Shown: piece after piece, positions 52,831-64,000 of the stretch | Numbering within the stretch: position 1 is the stretch's first letter | Layout of the letters: each line of letters starts with the position of its first letter | Source of the DNA: Chiridota heheva | Lineage: Eukaryota; Echinodermata; Holothuroidea; Apodida; Chiridotidae | Length of the DNA: 64,000 nucleotides | Direction: 5' to 3' | Assembly: GCA_020152595.1 (NCBI GenBank) | Contig: JAIGNY010000165.1 | Span: forward strand, 405,001-469,000 | The notes under the pieces: generated by a model | Databases searched by the model: none | Told to the model about the DNA's origin: nothing | Seen by the model: the letters and a program-made list of their open reading frames with translations, nothing else | Translations under genes and position numbers: made by a program

Positions 52831-53498
52831 ATAGGGGCAAGAGAAAATGACTTGATTCAAAATTCATTACAAGGTACTGAGGATGTCTATTTACACGAGG
52901 AACCTTGCTTTATGTTGTAAATTAAAATGGAAACTTATCAATCGTTCGTCGTGCTTTTCACATAGACTCACAGCCAGGATGTTTTGTTTCATTTTAAAGG
53001 AGCACTAGACTAGAATTTCACAGATATATTTATTATCCACAAAAGATTGATAAACTTCATGCCTCCATAGCCCACAGATGACGTGAGGACAAAGGTCACT
53101 TAAATTAAAAAAAGTCACTTTAACCAAAAAATTGCTATACCATTGTGTGATAGATTAAGCAATTCATCTTTTAGGGGATCCCCTTAAAATTACGCTCAAA
53201 CTTTTCGGACTGTTGCTCCTTTAATCAAATGTAAAGAAGCAAAAATTTGAATAGACACATTTTGCACAAAATGCCCTGTAAAGACATTTTCCCCAGCAAT
53301 TGCCCAGATGTCTATACTGACAGTATCATTTGTTACCTAACCACTCCTAGGTTGTACTTCACTTTCTTGATGGTCATTTCTAGTGTGAAGCTGTTTTTAA
53401 GTCTGTAGGTGAAAGAGCCTCTAATGAAAGGTGAATTTCCTGAGTGGGTGCTTATAATTTGATGAAAGGAAATTGTCAAAAGTGCCAAGAGGTTAAAG
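52831..53498. other. Intergenic, nothing recognised
   Basis: AT-rich sequence with no supported gene or repeat. Confidence 0.5.
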
Positions 53499-53940
53499 GG
53501 TTCAGTCAGTGAGATGTGGGTTCAGTCAATGAGATATGGGTTCAGTTGGTGAGATATGGGTTCAGTTGGTGAGATATGGGTTCAGTTGGTGAGATATGAG
53601 TTGAGTCGGTGAGATATGGGTTGAGTCGGTGAGATATGGGTTGAGTCGGTGAGATATGGGATCAGTCGGTGAGATATGGGTTCAGTCGGTGAGATATGGG
53701 TTTAGTCGGTGAGATATGGGTTCAGTCGGTGTGATATGGGTTCAGCCGGTGAGATGTGGATTTAGCGGGTGAAATGTGGATTTAGCCGGTGAGATGTGGA
53801 TTTAGCCAGTGAGATGTGGATTTAGCCGGTGAGATGTGAATTTAGCCGGGAAGATTTGGGTTCAGTCGGGGAGATTAAGTTCAGTCGGGGAGATATGGTT
53901 CAGTCGAAGAGATATGGGTTCAGTCGAGGAGATATGCTAT
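53499..53940. repeat. 20-bp minisatellite, about 22 copies
   Basis: Unit ggttcagtcggtgagatatg, with a block of variants gatttagccggtgagatgtg at 53755-53845 and a decaying right end. Confidence 0.97.
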
Positions 53941-55056
53941 TAATTCACTAAAAATTGTATCTCGGGGAAAAGTTCTTGATTATGATCCGTCTTGCAATTG
54001 AATGGCGTGCATTTGTTATTTTCTGTTGGCATTCCTATCATGATGATCAGGAAAATAAACTGTCACCTGGCAGTCTTTCTAGGGATCATACACAAGTGGC
54101 AGTAATAGTGAGAGGATACAAAGCTGTGTTCTCAAATCTTGCCTCACAGTGATGTACCATTTTGCTAAGACATATGCACACCTGTCTTTACTTTCAATCA
54201 CACTGGAGGTGACATTTATTCAAGACCCTAGACAGATTAATCATTCAAGTTCAGGTTTATTGATGTTAAGTTTGGCTTGTTTACATCATAAGGTGTCTTA
54301 AAACTTTCAAAAGTCTCACCGTGTGGTAATGAGTTGTTTCAAAGCTGTCGAGGTGTTTGAAATGTTTAAGAAACTGCATTTTTTCTTTCTTTCAGTATTA
54401 GCAACTTTGAGGGATGTTTCTGAAGAAAAAAACAACCAAGTATTTTTCATACTTTGAACTGGTTAAGAATGTTCTTCTTCCCCCCTCCTCCTGACCTAGT
54501 ACAGTGGTCAGCTCACTAATTTGTTTCTAATCATCATACACTCATCTGTGGTAACCAAGCCAGTCTAAATGTTTACAGTTTTACATGAATACCCCCTCCC
54601 CTCCCCAGAAAAAGTTACAATATTTGTCATTATTACAAATGCTGTTGTGCTGTTTTCCATTAATAGAAAAGTATGGTGCAAATGAGTGGAACCGGAAGTG
54701 GCCCCCTCACTTTTCAGAAAGTCAGGTTTCCCCCCCCCCAAAAAAATGATATTCAAAACCCCCTCCCTCCTTGTGAATTTCCTAGATCTACCCCAGTAAC
54801 CCATTACAAATAGCTTAGCAGATTAAACAGAAGCTGAATATAATTCAACAAGTACCATGGGACATGGCATCTTTTCTAGTCGATGATGATTCTAAACCCT
54901 CAATTAAGCAGGGAATCGAGTCCATTGTTCCAAAGAAAAGCTTTTAAATGTACTTTTTATATTCCCAAAGGGACCCACTTTTCTCACTCCAGAGGAAAAT
55001 GTGTAGTCATAAATATGGGTCCGTCCAGATTGTGGCGATGAAAAATAGTGCCTTCT
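53941..55056. other. Intergenic, nothing recognised
   Basis: No supported gene. Short C-rich runs near 54480 and 54590-54610. Confidence 0.45.
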
Positions 55057-55145
55057 AACTTTTCTTGATATACATCAGTGGTGTTAACTTTTCTTGATAT
55101 ACATCAGTGATGTTAACTTTTCTTCATATACATCAGTGGTGTCAA
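55057..55145. repeat. About 30-bp tandem repeat, 3 copies
   Basis: taacttttcttgatatacat followed by cagtg(g/a)tgt, three times, the last with cttcatata. Confidence 0.9.
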
Positions 55146-55687
55146 TGTTCTGTGGCATATTTTCTTGGTACTATGGGTGCAAAAATGTAATAATTGATTT
55201 GTTTTCAGAGGCTGGTGTATATATAGATTGTAAAAACAAATGATAAAAAGAATATATAATGAACTCTCAAGAAAATATATGTAAGTATTAACGGACCCTA
55301 AAGTGCTGCAATCTCAAAAATGTGTTTGTTGCGTCACTCATCTCAGTGTTTTTCCCATAAATATTGTTTTGTAATGAAAGTATCGGAAGTTAATGTTGTG
55401 TCTATTGATTCTTTCAGACCTTGTCAGTTGTTGTCGTTGGTATCGTTTCCAGCAGTATGAATCCGTAATGATTATTTCCTGCAAAAAAACTAGGCTGATT
55501 TGCTCTGATGGATCTATAAAAAGTTCGGGAGATTCCCCTCTTCAGGAGAAAAATTATTTTCCCACGAAGAGGGGAAAACCTATGTCAATTATTTAACTTC
55601 CGGATTTCCATTTACAAGTGCTTCGACCTATGGTTTTTAATTAGCTTATATGCAGTCATTGTATGTGCGAAGTGACCTGGCTGCCTT

Positions 55688-55822
55688 GTGTGCATACCAG
55701 TTTGTGTGCATACCAGTTTGTGTGCATACCACTTTGTGTGCATACCACTTTGTGTGCATACCAGTTTGTGTGCATACCACTTTGTGTGCATACCACTTTG
55801 TGTGCATACCATTTTGTGCAAT
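55688..55822. repeat. 16-bp minisatellite, about 8 copies
   Basis: Unit tttgtgtgcataccag alternating with tttgtgtgcataccac. The order is cag, cag, cac, cac, cag, cac, cac, cat, which suggests duplication of a larger block. Confidence 0.95.
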
Positions 55823-56515
55823 GGACATTCTCTTTCTTGTTTGGTACTGGATGGTGTCTGCATTACTTCAATAATCCTCAGCGAAAACAAAAATGAAATT
55901 TACCTACTTGGTTATAAAATTTCTACAACCCAATAGCCTTACGCTGTTTCTTTAGAGGAATCATGGGTAATCTTACAAATGGCGTTGAGATATTCCACTC
56001 TTTGGGGGAAAATATAATTCTCCTGAAGAGGAGAATCTCCTGAACTGATGATTAGTTGATGTTTTGTACCCTGTTGGTCTAAATTATCAGGGTCAGCAGG
56101 GTCAGTCAGTCCATCGATTTTGACCGGATGCGCCCCTCCTTGTGCTGCCCGGCTTCACAGTAGTGTCTAATATGCCTCACAAAGCTTGCAATACTGCCAG
56201 AGCGACCCACCGGGGCTCAGACTCTCCTCCTGTTTGAGTCGAGGTCCTGGCGCTCTTTTAGGGCATCTCAAATTTTAACCCCCAGTTCGCCCCTTATGGT
56301 TAGGATTATACAGCTTACTTGATTGGGAGATAATTGAATAAGGTTAGAAACTGAAAATGATTGATTTGTTTGACATGTGGCAGGTTTTACCCACAAACTA
56401 GAATGACAATCTTGAACTTGAGAAAGGTATTAATTAGAAAATGATCAAAGCTTTTTCTGTATTTTTAGTTTTTGCACATGCAAACTATTGCAGTGGTGTA
56501 CTGCTAATAGAAGCT

Positions 56516-56640
56516 TGGAGCAATGTGGCTCAGTGGTATAATTTGCATCTGCCAAATCATGAGGTCGTAGGTTGCGAGTCCAGCTCTGATAACTAAAATT
56601 GGTTTCCCATCTGCAATCCCAAATCATACTAGTAGACCTA
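56516..56640 (+). mobile_element. tRNA-like sequence, probable SINE fragment
   Basis: A-box-like tgtggctcagtggtataat and B-box-like ggttgcgagtcc about 45 bp apart, preceded by gagcaa and followed by agctctgataac. No clean acceptor stem or anticodon arm is obvious, so a SINE head is more likely than a functional tRNA gene. Confidence 0.5.
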
Positions 56641-56763
56641 AAGTGTGCATTTGGTTCACGAGACTGGTAGTTGCTGTAGCCAACATATGCTATAGCTTTG
56701 TGTCAATAGTCTATAAAGAAGTTCCTGTAAGGGATGACCATATAAACAAACTAATTGAAAATC

Positions 56764-56905
56764 CAGGGGCGGCGGAGGGGAGGGGGCTCAATAATTTTAG
56801 GTGAACCTATGTTATCACATTACCCAACCTAATTAGCCCCCTCAATATTGCTATCACCTGACCTCATAAGCGCCCCCTCCCCTAATATTTTGAGCACCGC
56901 CCCTG
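56764..56905. mobile_element. hAT-like MITE, 142 bp
   Basis: Left end caggggcggcgg, right end reverse-complements to caggggcggtgc. Flanks tgaaaatc (56756-56763) and taaaaatc (56906-56913) match at 7 of 8. The inner ends also pair (ggaggggagggggctcaata; cccctaatattttgagc). Confidence 0.85.
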
Positions 56906-57524
56906 TAAAAATCAAATCTTGTCCACCAATTAAATGCTTATTTTAAGTGCCTATTTTGGAAATAACTTTACTGGCCCAGACGTTACATTGCAGCAGTCAA
57001 GTGCTTTAATGTGATGCTTCAGGGTGATGTAATAAGCATGGAGTTATTTTTGCCAAGATGAAAAGTTTTAGGATAAATCAATAGATATTTTTACGACAGA
57101 TTTAGTAAGTCTTGGTTGCATGCTTCAGTGTGGTTGCTTCGCTATAGCATGTTTTTTTTTTTATTATTTTATTCACATATGGATCTGAACTATCTGATTA
57201 ACAAATATTTGTTTTCATTTCTTGGTTGGAGTAAACCATAACATTTTAATCTTTTTTTTTTTATAAATGATATTTTGCTCAAAGCAGATATTTTTCATTT
57301 GTATAGCATTATGTTGTCCATAAATGATATTATAGTTTCCCAAGAAGATATAAATATATTTGGGAAAATTGTTTTTAATCATTTTGTATTTTCTTTTTCA
57401 TGTTCTTTGGGTTCATAAAATATTACGTAAGAGACAGTAATGTAGGGATTTATGAAGCCCCAGATATTTTTATCTAACAAAGTTGTTGGTCAAATTTGGG
57501 TCGCGATTTTCATAAATTTGGCAA

Positions 57525-58000
57525 CAAAGCAAAACAAAATTTGTCTGAGAAAAATACAATCCGAATTCAAATAACTTTGGTGGAGATTTGAAATAACAAT
57601 AAGTTAACAACTTAATGTAAGCAAAGTAACAGCTCCCTGATGTAAGGAGATTGATAGGTTTAATAGTTGCTATGTCACAAAATTTATATAAAATTTCCAT
57701 TGTTTATTACATAAAGGCCCTAAAATTAAAGTGATGTAAATTGGTCAATTATTCACTGGTTTTTTTAAAATGTTTACAATTTTCTTGTTTTGTAGCCTAG
57801 TTTCTTCCAGTAAAGCTCAAGTCAAATTAAGTTCAATCTACCCGTCCATATCTATATTTAATTTGCCATGAAGTTTCATACAAAGTTGCACTTACAAATG
57901 GAACAACAATAAGTATCATTACTGGAAATAAAATCTATTGAATTCCCAAATAGCATCTGTTCCAAATGCAAAAGCTAGTTAATTTCCTGATGTCTTTAAA
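57525..58000 (-). repeat. Interspersed repeat, inverted partner of 30101-31215
   Basis: Reverse complement shows ggtggagatttgaaa, agtttcttccagtaaagct and gtccatatctatatttaat as in the intron 2 copy. It lacks the hAT-like insertion: the uninterrupted site reads ttccagtaatgat on the minus strand. Confidence 0.75.
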
Positions 58001-58355
58001 GTTGGATCATGAAAGAAAATGCCAGAGGAGCTGAACATTTAATTTCCTGATGTCTATTCATGCACGATGGGCAGTTGGATCGTGAAAGAAAATGCCAGAG
58101 GGGAGCTTGTGAACGTTACATAATTACCTGATGTCTATTAATGCACGATGGGCAGTTGGATCATGAAAGAAAATGCCGGAGGGGAGCTTGTGAACATTAC
58201 ATAATTACCTGATGTCTATTCATGCACAATGGGCAGCTAAATCGTGAAAGAAAATGTTGGAGGGGAGCTTGTGAACGTTACATAATTACCTGATGTCTAT
58301 TCATGCACGATGGGCAGTTGGATCGTGAAAGAAAATGCCGGAGGGGAGCTTGTGT
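58001..58355. repeat. About 81-bp tandem repeat, 4 copies plus a partial
   Basis: Unit contains cctgatgtctattcatgcac, gatgggcagttggatcgtg, aaagaaaatgcc and gaggggagcttgtgaac. Successive ggggagct positions are about 81 bp apart (58099, 58181, 58262, 58343). A single copy of the same unit occurs inverted at 30100-30170. Confidence 0.92.
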
Positions 58356-59150
58356 GACACATTACATCATGGAATGAATATCTGCACCTTTTTTAGCCAT
58401 AAAAACTACCAAATTACAATGATTTACACCTAATAAAGTACAATGATTAGAATTTTAGATAACATCTTCTATGAGCCAAAATTTCAAGACCATAGCTGTT
58501 AATACCAAAAAAAGTTTCAAATATTTTAAAGGCCATAAAGTGGAATTCCTGTTTGATTTTATAACCTCTCCCCAACACTTGTGTTGGTGGAGCTAAGCTG
58601 TTGTAACTATATACATGCTGCCCATATTGGATGGGGGCAACTACGGGCAGGCGTATACACAAATATGGGCATTCTTTTTCGTGGGTAGGTTTTTAGGGTG
58701 AAGAAAAATATAAAATATTTTGAGCACTAAACAATCAAAACTGCCTTCCTGCAATTTGAGTACAGAAATTGCACCACAAACTTATCGCCCAAATTTTCCT
58801 CAGATTTGGTGTACTTGACCCCACGCCATTAGGTTCAAGTTATGTGTGCGCAGTGCCACAACACATTTTTGGGTAAAATTTCACATGCCCCCCCCCAAAT
58901 AAAATTAGGCCCCTATGATTTGTTTCTTCACGACTGTAAAACAATGTTCCTAAAGAACTGAAAATGTGTCCTCATAATTTAGTGATACCTAGAGTCAGTA
59001 AAGAATTTACCGAGAATCACAAAAAAGAGTGTTCAGCATTAAAAAGTTGCTTTTCTGCCGTTTTTGAATGTTCATACCAAATTCTTCAAGAAAATATGCA
59101 CCATCATAAAACAGTTCTCCATGCTCAAATTTATATGATTAATTATTCTA
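58356..59150. other. Intergenic, nothing recognised
   Basis: No supported gene or full repeat. Confidence 0.45.
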
Positions 59151-59317
59151 CAAGGGACAGATCCAGAATTTAAAAAAAGGGGGAGGGGTCGGTTCAAGCC
59201 TTGGAATCCAAGGTCAAGGTATGAAAATGTATGACTTCAGTGTTAGAAGTGTATTGGTAAAATTCCAAAGGTGTGTGGGGGGGGGGGGGGTCCTGACCCC
59301 TCCCTGGATCCGCCTTG
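59151..59317. mobile_element. Possible short DNA transposon remnant
   Basis: Left end caagggacagatccaga; right end reverse-complements to caaggcggatccaggga. Contains a poly(G) run of 13 or more. The 8-bp flanks do not match, so the assignment is weak. Confidence 0.4.
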
Positions 59318-59569
59318 TCTTCGTCCACCGTGAAAGGAGAATGAAAAAGATCAATTTGTGTCAAACTATTTTAGATCAATTTTGTAACTCCAACTCAACC
59401 TTTACTTGGAAAACAATTCAATCTTATGTAATTTAGAGATCAACACTTCAAGCTCACAAACTTGTTGGGTTGCATTTCATTTACTCTTTCACACTTATCA
59501 TAATTAAAGATCTCTTCAATTAAACAATGCACAAATTGAATTCAAATTTTTGCAGCATTTGAAAAGATT

Positions 59570-59640
59570 TTTCTTTACAGAACATGTTTCTTTACAGAAC
59601 ATGTTTCTTTACATAACATGTTTCTTTACAGAACATGGTA
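59570..59640. repeat. 18-bp tandem repeat, 4 copies
   Basis: tttctttacagaacatg repeated, with one acataacatg variant. Confidence 0.85.
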
Positions 59641-59657
59641 TGATTTGAATTAAAGAG

Positions 59658-59715
59658 GTTTGGTTTGTTGATGTTTAACGGCACCGCGACAGTCACGAGT
59701 CAAATGTGCCATGAA
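59658..59715 (-). mobile_element. LINE/SINE 3' end fragment, minus strand
   Basis: gtttggtttgttgatgttta, cggcaccgcgacagtcacg and caaatgtgcca are the reverse complement of the fragment at 19965-20037. Confidence 0.65.
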
Positions 59716-59844
59716 TAAAACTTCGCTGTTTTAAGCACAAATGAAAGTAACACCAATTCTTTTCTTTTTCCCATACATTTTCTTTATTTTCAAGGACACA
59801 TATCAACAGTGGAACACAATTTTGCCACAGGATTGCAGGTAATT

Positions 59845-60154
59845 GACCTTTTCACATCTGAATTCATGTGTCCCTTTTAGACCAATGGTTTACTGGGAGA
59901 ATTTCATCTTCCAATCAAATGCTGGGGTAATCTTGGCTGTTTGCACAATTCACACCTGGTATGGGACGAAGCTTATGAAAAAAATATTTTCAAACACACA
60001 TATACATGCGTTCGTTATACATGAAGATAATACACATGAATTGTTGCTTACAACTTTTTCCTCCACCTGATTGGTTGAGTAACAAAGAGAAATTCCCTTC
60101 AGCAATTGATTGGTCAAAGTAATCACATTCAGCTAAAATCTGTTTTAGAAGGTC
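59845..60154. mobile_element. MITE family with gaccttttca termini, copy 3
   Basis: Starts gaccttttcacatctgaatt and ends tctgttttagaaggtc|ta. Shares ccaatcaaatgctggggtaa and cagcaattgattggtcaaag with copies 1 and 2. Confidence 0.82.
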
Positions 60155-62528
60155 TATGAAACTGCCAATCATGGCATGGAGACTGGTGTCAGTAGACCCT
60201 TTTGATAAGAGAGAGAGGGGGGGGGGGGCAGGGGGTGTAAAATTACAAATTTACCAACGAAAGAGTTCAATGCTACCGACAAAAATATATTCCACATTCA
60301 GGGCCCTCATAACATCAAATTTTTTGAGAAGCAAGCAAAAAAAAAAAAAGGTCATCGGTCCAAATCGCAGAAAGAGTGCCATAATGTTAATTTTTTTCAA
60401 TCTGTTTGGTAAAGTTTTCATCGTCTTTGATGGAAGTTTTATTGACGCGGACCTTGATTTACCAACAGGTCTTCAATTTTAATGACAGCTTTACCAAAAG
60501 TGTGGGGTTGTTGTTGTTGTTGCTGTTGTAACACCCCGCACACACACACACACACACTCCCGGTATTTATGTCCCTGCATGGAGAGGAACTGAATTGGTG
60601 GGTGCTTCTCTAAATCACAGTCAAATCAACTGGTAGCAAATACCAATCGTAAACAAATAAGACTGTAATAGAAGGCAATAAGTTGATGGTCATCTCCTAG
60701 TGATGCACAAACACTTTCTCATCTATTTCCTCCCTATTCCTAAAAGTTCCCACTGATTTGGTTTTCAGTTGACATCTGGAGGTTGTTTTCACATAGAAAC
60801 TCATGTTGTGCTCTCCAGAACAGGCACAAAAAAAAAAGAAGTAAAATCCCATCCTGTTTACCCAATTTTTTCAAGCAAGTGAGTTACACCAAAGCAACAA
60901 TTTTTTGAAGGACAGCTGAAGCCATTTTTTCAAATCAATCAACTCCCCAAAATGACACTACAGGCAAATTACAGATTTGTAAATGTCAATTTGACTGTAA
61001 AACATGTAATGCACAAACATTTCAGCTGCTCATGTGACCATGGCCTTATTAGCATCTGAAAATGCATCAAGACTGAGGGGAACGGAAAGTGATTAATGGT
61101 TTAGTTCAGGGATCAAGCATGTTCGTTTTATACGAAAGAGGTCTCAAAAGAAACAAAATGGTGGGTGAAGAAAGAATTCAAAAATCTTTAAAATGCCGTT
61201 GTCTGCATAATGCATAGATATCTTCTTTCCATTTAAAAGAAAGTTGATTTTCTTTGACTGGGAAGTTGGCTGAGGATGAGAAGTAAACTTACTCCAGTCT
61301 AATTAGCTTGGTTGAGACTAGATATAAGCTTTATTTAAAGATGGAAGCTAGTTTAAAGTTATGTGGACAGGTAGACAGGGCTGAATTAGAGCAAGGGCTA
61401 AGGAGGCTCAATCCCCCAACCCCTGGAAAAATAGGCCTACAAATGCATTATGAACAAAATATTTTGTACCTATTTTTTTTTTTTTTTGGTTCCCTGTGTC
61501 ATAAGACTTTTGTTTGTAAAACAGTTTGTGAAACAAATATGCCTCAATAGGCCTGCATATATGGTTGTAAAGGTTTTGAAACAGTAATGATGATGAAAAG
61601 CACTGTGCAGGCAAAGGGGTATGTATGAGTACTGCACACCCTTGACTTTGAAAATATCCACAGAAGTCAATTGTTACACAGCGCCATCAAAACATCGATT
61701 AACAGTTTCGCAATATCAAAAACAAGTAAAACTGTCATTTGATTGTGTTACAAAAGTCGTTCTCTTAGGCCTCTAATCAGAGCTCAGGCCCTGCAGGTAG
61801 AAATATTTTACCCGTATGAAACAAGATTAAATTCTGAGCAGAACAGCCTGTAAATGGTTATAATACACCTATAAATTTTAAGTTACGACAAACAAAGCTT
61901 GCAAACAAATTTCAGCGCACACATGTGCAAAGGTGATGATGTATGAACAGGAAAACAGCTGCAAATCTTTGATGTAATTGTTTCTATTTCTTTCCCAGAT
62001 TTAGTACATCGAAGGCTTTTAAATTGCGTTCTTCTGTTAGATCTGTGTAAGGGTTATGATAATATCAACTTCCTGTTCGCTATAGCCAGCTTCTATCATT
62101 CAATCTTTGGGAGGACTAAAAACAAAAGTTTTGCTAATTAGGTATCTAATTTTTTTTTAAATGCTGTAAAAACTGTCAATTCTGAACCGATTTTGATAGG
62201 ACTTTTTGCTGTTTGCATAGTTTTTGAAACCATTATATTTCATGGAAATTCATAGGTTATCTCACAAATTTAAATAATTTGTACATAATGAGGCCTTAAA
62301 ATTCAGAGGCCTTAAAATTCTTAAAATTCAGAGGCCTTAAAATTCAAATGCCGTAAAAGATCAAATTTCATCCGTTTACAATAAAACTGTTTGATATTTG
62401 CTCATTTTTTCCAATTTAGCTCATGTTCTTGTCATCTGTCCATAGATCTTACCTTTACGTAACGCTAACTTAGATGATAAGAAGCTAATTTGAGGTTGAC
62501 GTTCTGCATTGTGGTGACTTCATGGCCT
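60155..62528. other. Intergenic, short repeats only
   Basis: Poly(G) run at 60209-60218, (CA)n at 60539-60558, a fragment of the palindromic TTAA MITE family at 61098-61200 (tggtgggtgaagaaag), and a small duplication of gaggccttaaaattc at 62290-62345. No gene recognised. Confidence 0.5.
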
Positions 62529-62762
62529 TCAGTGTCCTCTCCCTCTCAACATGGAGCTCAATTTCAACTTCCAGGAAGGGTTTTGTGGAGTTGTCATTGA
62601 CTTTATCTCAACCTCTTTCCTTTGATAGTCCATCGGTAACTTCACATTCGGTTCATTAGGATTTAAAGGCGCCAATCTGAACGCTTGAAAATAATCCAAA
62701 ATATTTTGAGTATCCTGCAGCTCCAGCTGGAAATCCTTTGACAGCTTTTCCGCTGAGAACGT
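62529..62762 (-). CDS. Probable last exon of an unidentified minus-strand gene
   Basis: On the minus strand a good 3' splice site (gtgattttttttgcag) is followed at 62762 by 77 codons in phase 0 and a TGA. The product starts TFSAEKLSKDFQLELQDTQN, has FQAFRLAPLNPNEPNVKLP in the middle and ends SSMLRGRGH. It is amphipathic, charged and not low-complexity, unlike most open frames here. I do not recognise the family. The gene would run convergently toward LATS, with its remaining exons beyond 64 kb or in unassigned sequence. Without a second exon in view it could still be a chance open frame. Confidence 0.45.
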   Translation of the reverse strand, partial: TFSAEKLSKDFQLELQDTQNILDYFQAFRLAPLNPNEPNVKLPMDYQRKEVEIKSMTTPQNPSWKLKLSSMLRGRGH

Positions 62763-63335
62763 CTGCAAAAAAAATCACAAGAAGAAGTCAGCTTGGATGA
62801 AAAAATCTGCTGGAAATGCTGTCAAATACATTCACACTGACATCTGTACTTCCCTGTTTACACAAACATGAATGTGTTCATGACATAATATAAGTAGAAT
62901 TTCAGCACTCTGTAGAGTACATACCTTTGCACGCCTGCTGTTCCCAGTTCATTCCGCATCCCCATATAATCAACCTCAGAACCTCCAGAACCACCATGAT
63001 TGATTTGATCCCCAAAGAATCTCTTCCTCACTTTTAATCAATATTGCCCATTTGCAATCTAAACACTTCAGGATTATATACCCACTGACTGATTTGATTC
63101 AAGGTTGTATCATTGTTTTCAGTTTTATTCTGACAAGATTCACATTTCATCATTTTCCTTTCATGCAAGAAACCAATTGTTTTGATTTTCTTTGATACCA
63201 GGAACCACTAGATTTTATTTTTTTAGTCTAGAAAATTGATTGTTTGGATTTTCTTTCAGGGCATGAATTCACTGTTCAGCACAATTCCACTGGAAAGTTT
63301 GAACTAAATCTTGACAGATCTCACCTAAAACATCC
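62763..63335. other. Region upstream (minus strand) of the candidate terminal exon
   Basis: Would be intron of the minus-strand gene if that exon is real. No further exon recognised. Confidence 0.4.
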
Positions 63336-63795
63336 CTACCCCTCCACTTCTGCCCTACCCCTCCACTTCTGCCCTACCCCTCCACTTTTGCCCTACCCCT
63401 CCACTTTTGCCCTACCCCTCCACTATTGCCCTACCCCTCCACTTTTGCCCTACCCCTCCACTTTTGCCCTACCCCTCCACTTCTGCCCTACCCCTCCACT
63501 TCTGCCCCTACCCCTCCACTTCTGCCCTACCCCTCCACTTCTGCCCTACCCCTCCACTTCTGCCCCTACCCCTCCACTTCTGCCCTACCCCTCCACTTCT
63601 GCCCTACCCCTCCACTTCTGCCCTACCCCTCCACTTCTGCCCTACCCCTCCACTTCTGCCCTACCCCTCCACTTCTGCCCTACCCCTCCACTTCTGCCCC
63701 TACCCCTCCACTTCTGCCCTACCCCTCCACTTCTGCCCTACCCTCCACTTCTGCCCTACCCCTCCACTTCTGCCCTACCCCTCCACTTCTGCCCT
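63336..63795. repeat. 19-bp minisatellite, about 24 copies
   Basis: Unit ccctacccctccacttctg, with single-base length variants (ctgcccctaccc; ctaccctccac) and cttttg variants at the left. Strongly strand-asymmetric: pyrimidine-rich on the + strand. Open frames are artefacts. Confidence 0.98.
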
Positions 63796-64000
63796 TCCCA
63801 TGTTCCAATATGACCCAAATTGTAATCACTTCTTCACTCAGCAGTGAAAACCCACACATCAAATTTAATAAAAATCAAATTAACTGTTCTTGAGATATGT
63901 TGATGACAAACAGACAACCAATAAGATAACCTGACACCAGTCTATATTGACAAAAGAGGTGTGCTGAGGTGTGCTGGGTACATCAAACAGACAACCAGTA

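Noticed and set aside
56516..56600. Functional tRNA gene
   Set aside because: A- and B-box-like words are present, but no convincing cloverleaf; SINE head is the simpler reading.
63244..63893. Pro/Leu-rich frames of up to 189 codons, one preceded by a tttctttcag acceptor
   Set aside because: The body is the 19-bp minisatellite read in three frames; no conserved sequence before it.

Overview
This is eukaryotic genomic DNA. It has spliced exons with GT..AG introns up to 17.6 kb, tRNA-derived SINEs, several non-LTR retrotransposon fragments, many small inverted-repeat elements and extensive micro- and minisatellites. There is no operon structure and no bacterial gene organisation. The repeat style and the coding content suggest a marine invertebrate deuterostome such as an echinoderm or hemichordate. 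That assignment is an inference with low confidence.

The one clearly recognisable gene is a LATS1/2 (Drosophila Warts) kinase of the Hippo pathway. It lies on the + strand in six coding exons: 11638-11967, 29555-29690, 31740-34378, 39491-39720, 43750-43856 and 47454-47939. All junctions have GT/AG signals and matching phases. If two 2-nt shifts are allowed for, the exons join into a protein of about 1307 residues. It carries the LATS N-terminal conserved block, three PPxY motifs, the MOB1-binding N-terminal regulatory helices, a complete kinase domain with the long insert before the activation segment, the hydrophobic motif and a VYV C-terminus. Exons 3 and 4 each contain one reading-frame break, and both fit a duplicated dinucleotide.

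Layout. 1-11.6 kb is intergenic (or holds an untranslated 5' exon): a CR1/L2-like LINE split by a 1.6-kb palindromic SINE-containing element, a 383-bp tandem repeat running into a 580-bp (AT)n tract, a MITE and a CR1-like fragment. 12-29.5 kb is LATS intron 1, with a 1.1-kb hAT-like element with a perfect 8-bp target duplication, a 22-bp minisatellite of about 59 copies, palindromic elements, two LINE 3' ends and a SINE. 29.7-47.4 kb holds introns 2-5, with hAT-like and TTAA-flanked MITEs, an RNase H-bearing LINE copy, SINEs, AT tracts and a 23-bp minisatellite. 48-64 kb, downstream of LATS, is dominated by minisatellites (14, 34, 20, 16, 81 and 19 bp units) and MITEs. A probable last exon of an unidentified convergent gene lies at 62529-62762 on the minus strand.

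I see no novel gene system. The points worth following up are the two frame breaks in an otherwise well-conserved LATS gene and a set of nested or palindromic elements whose insertion sites and target duplications can be read directly.
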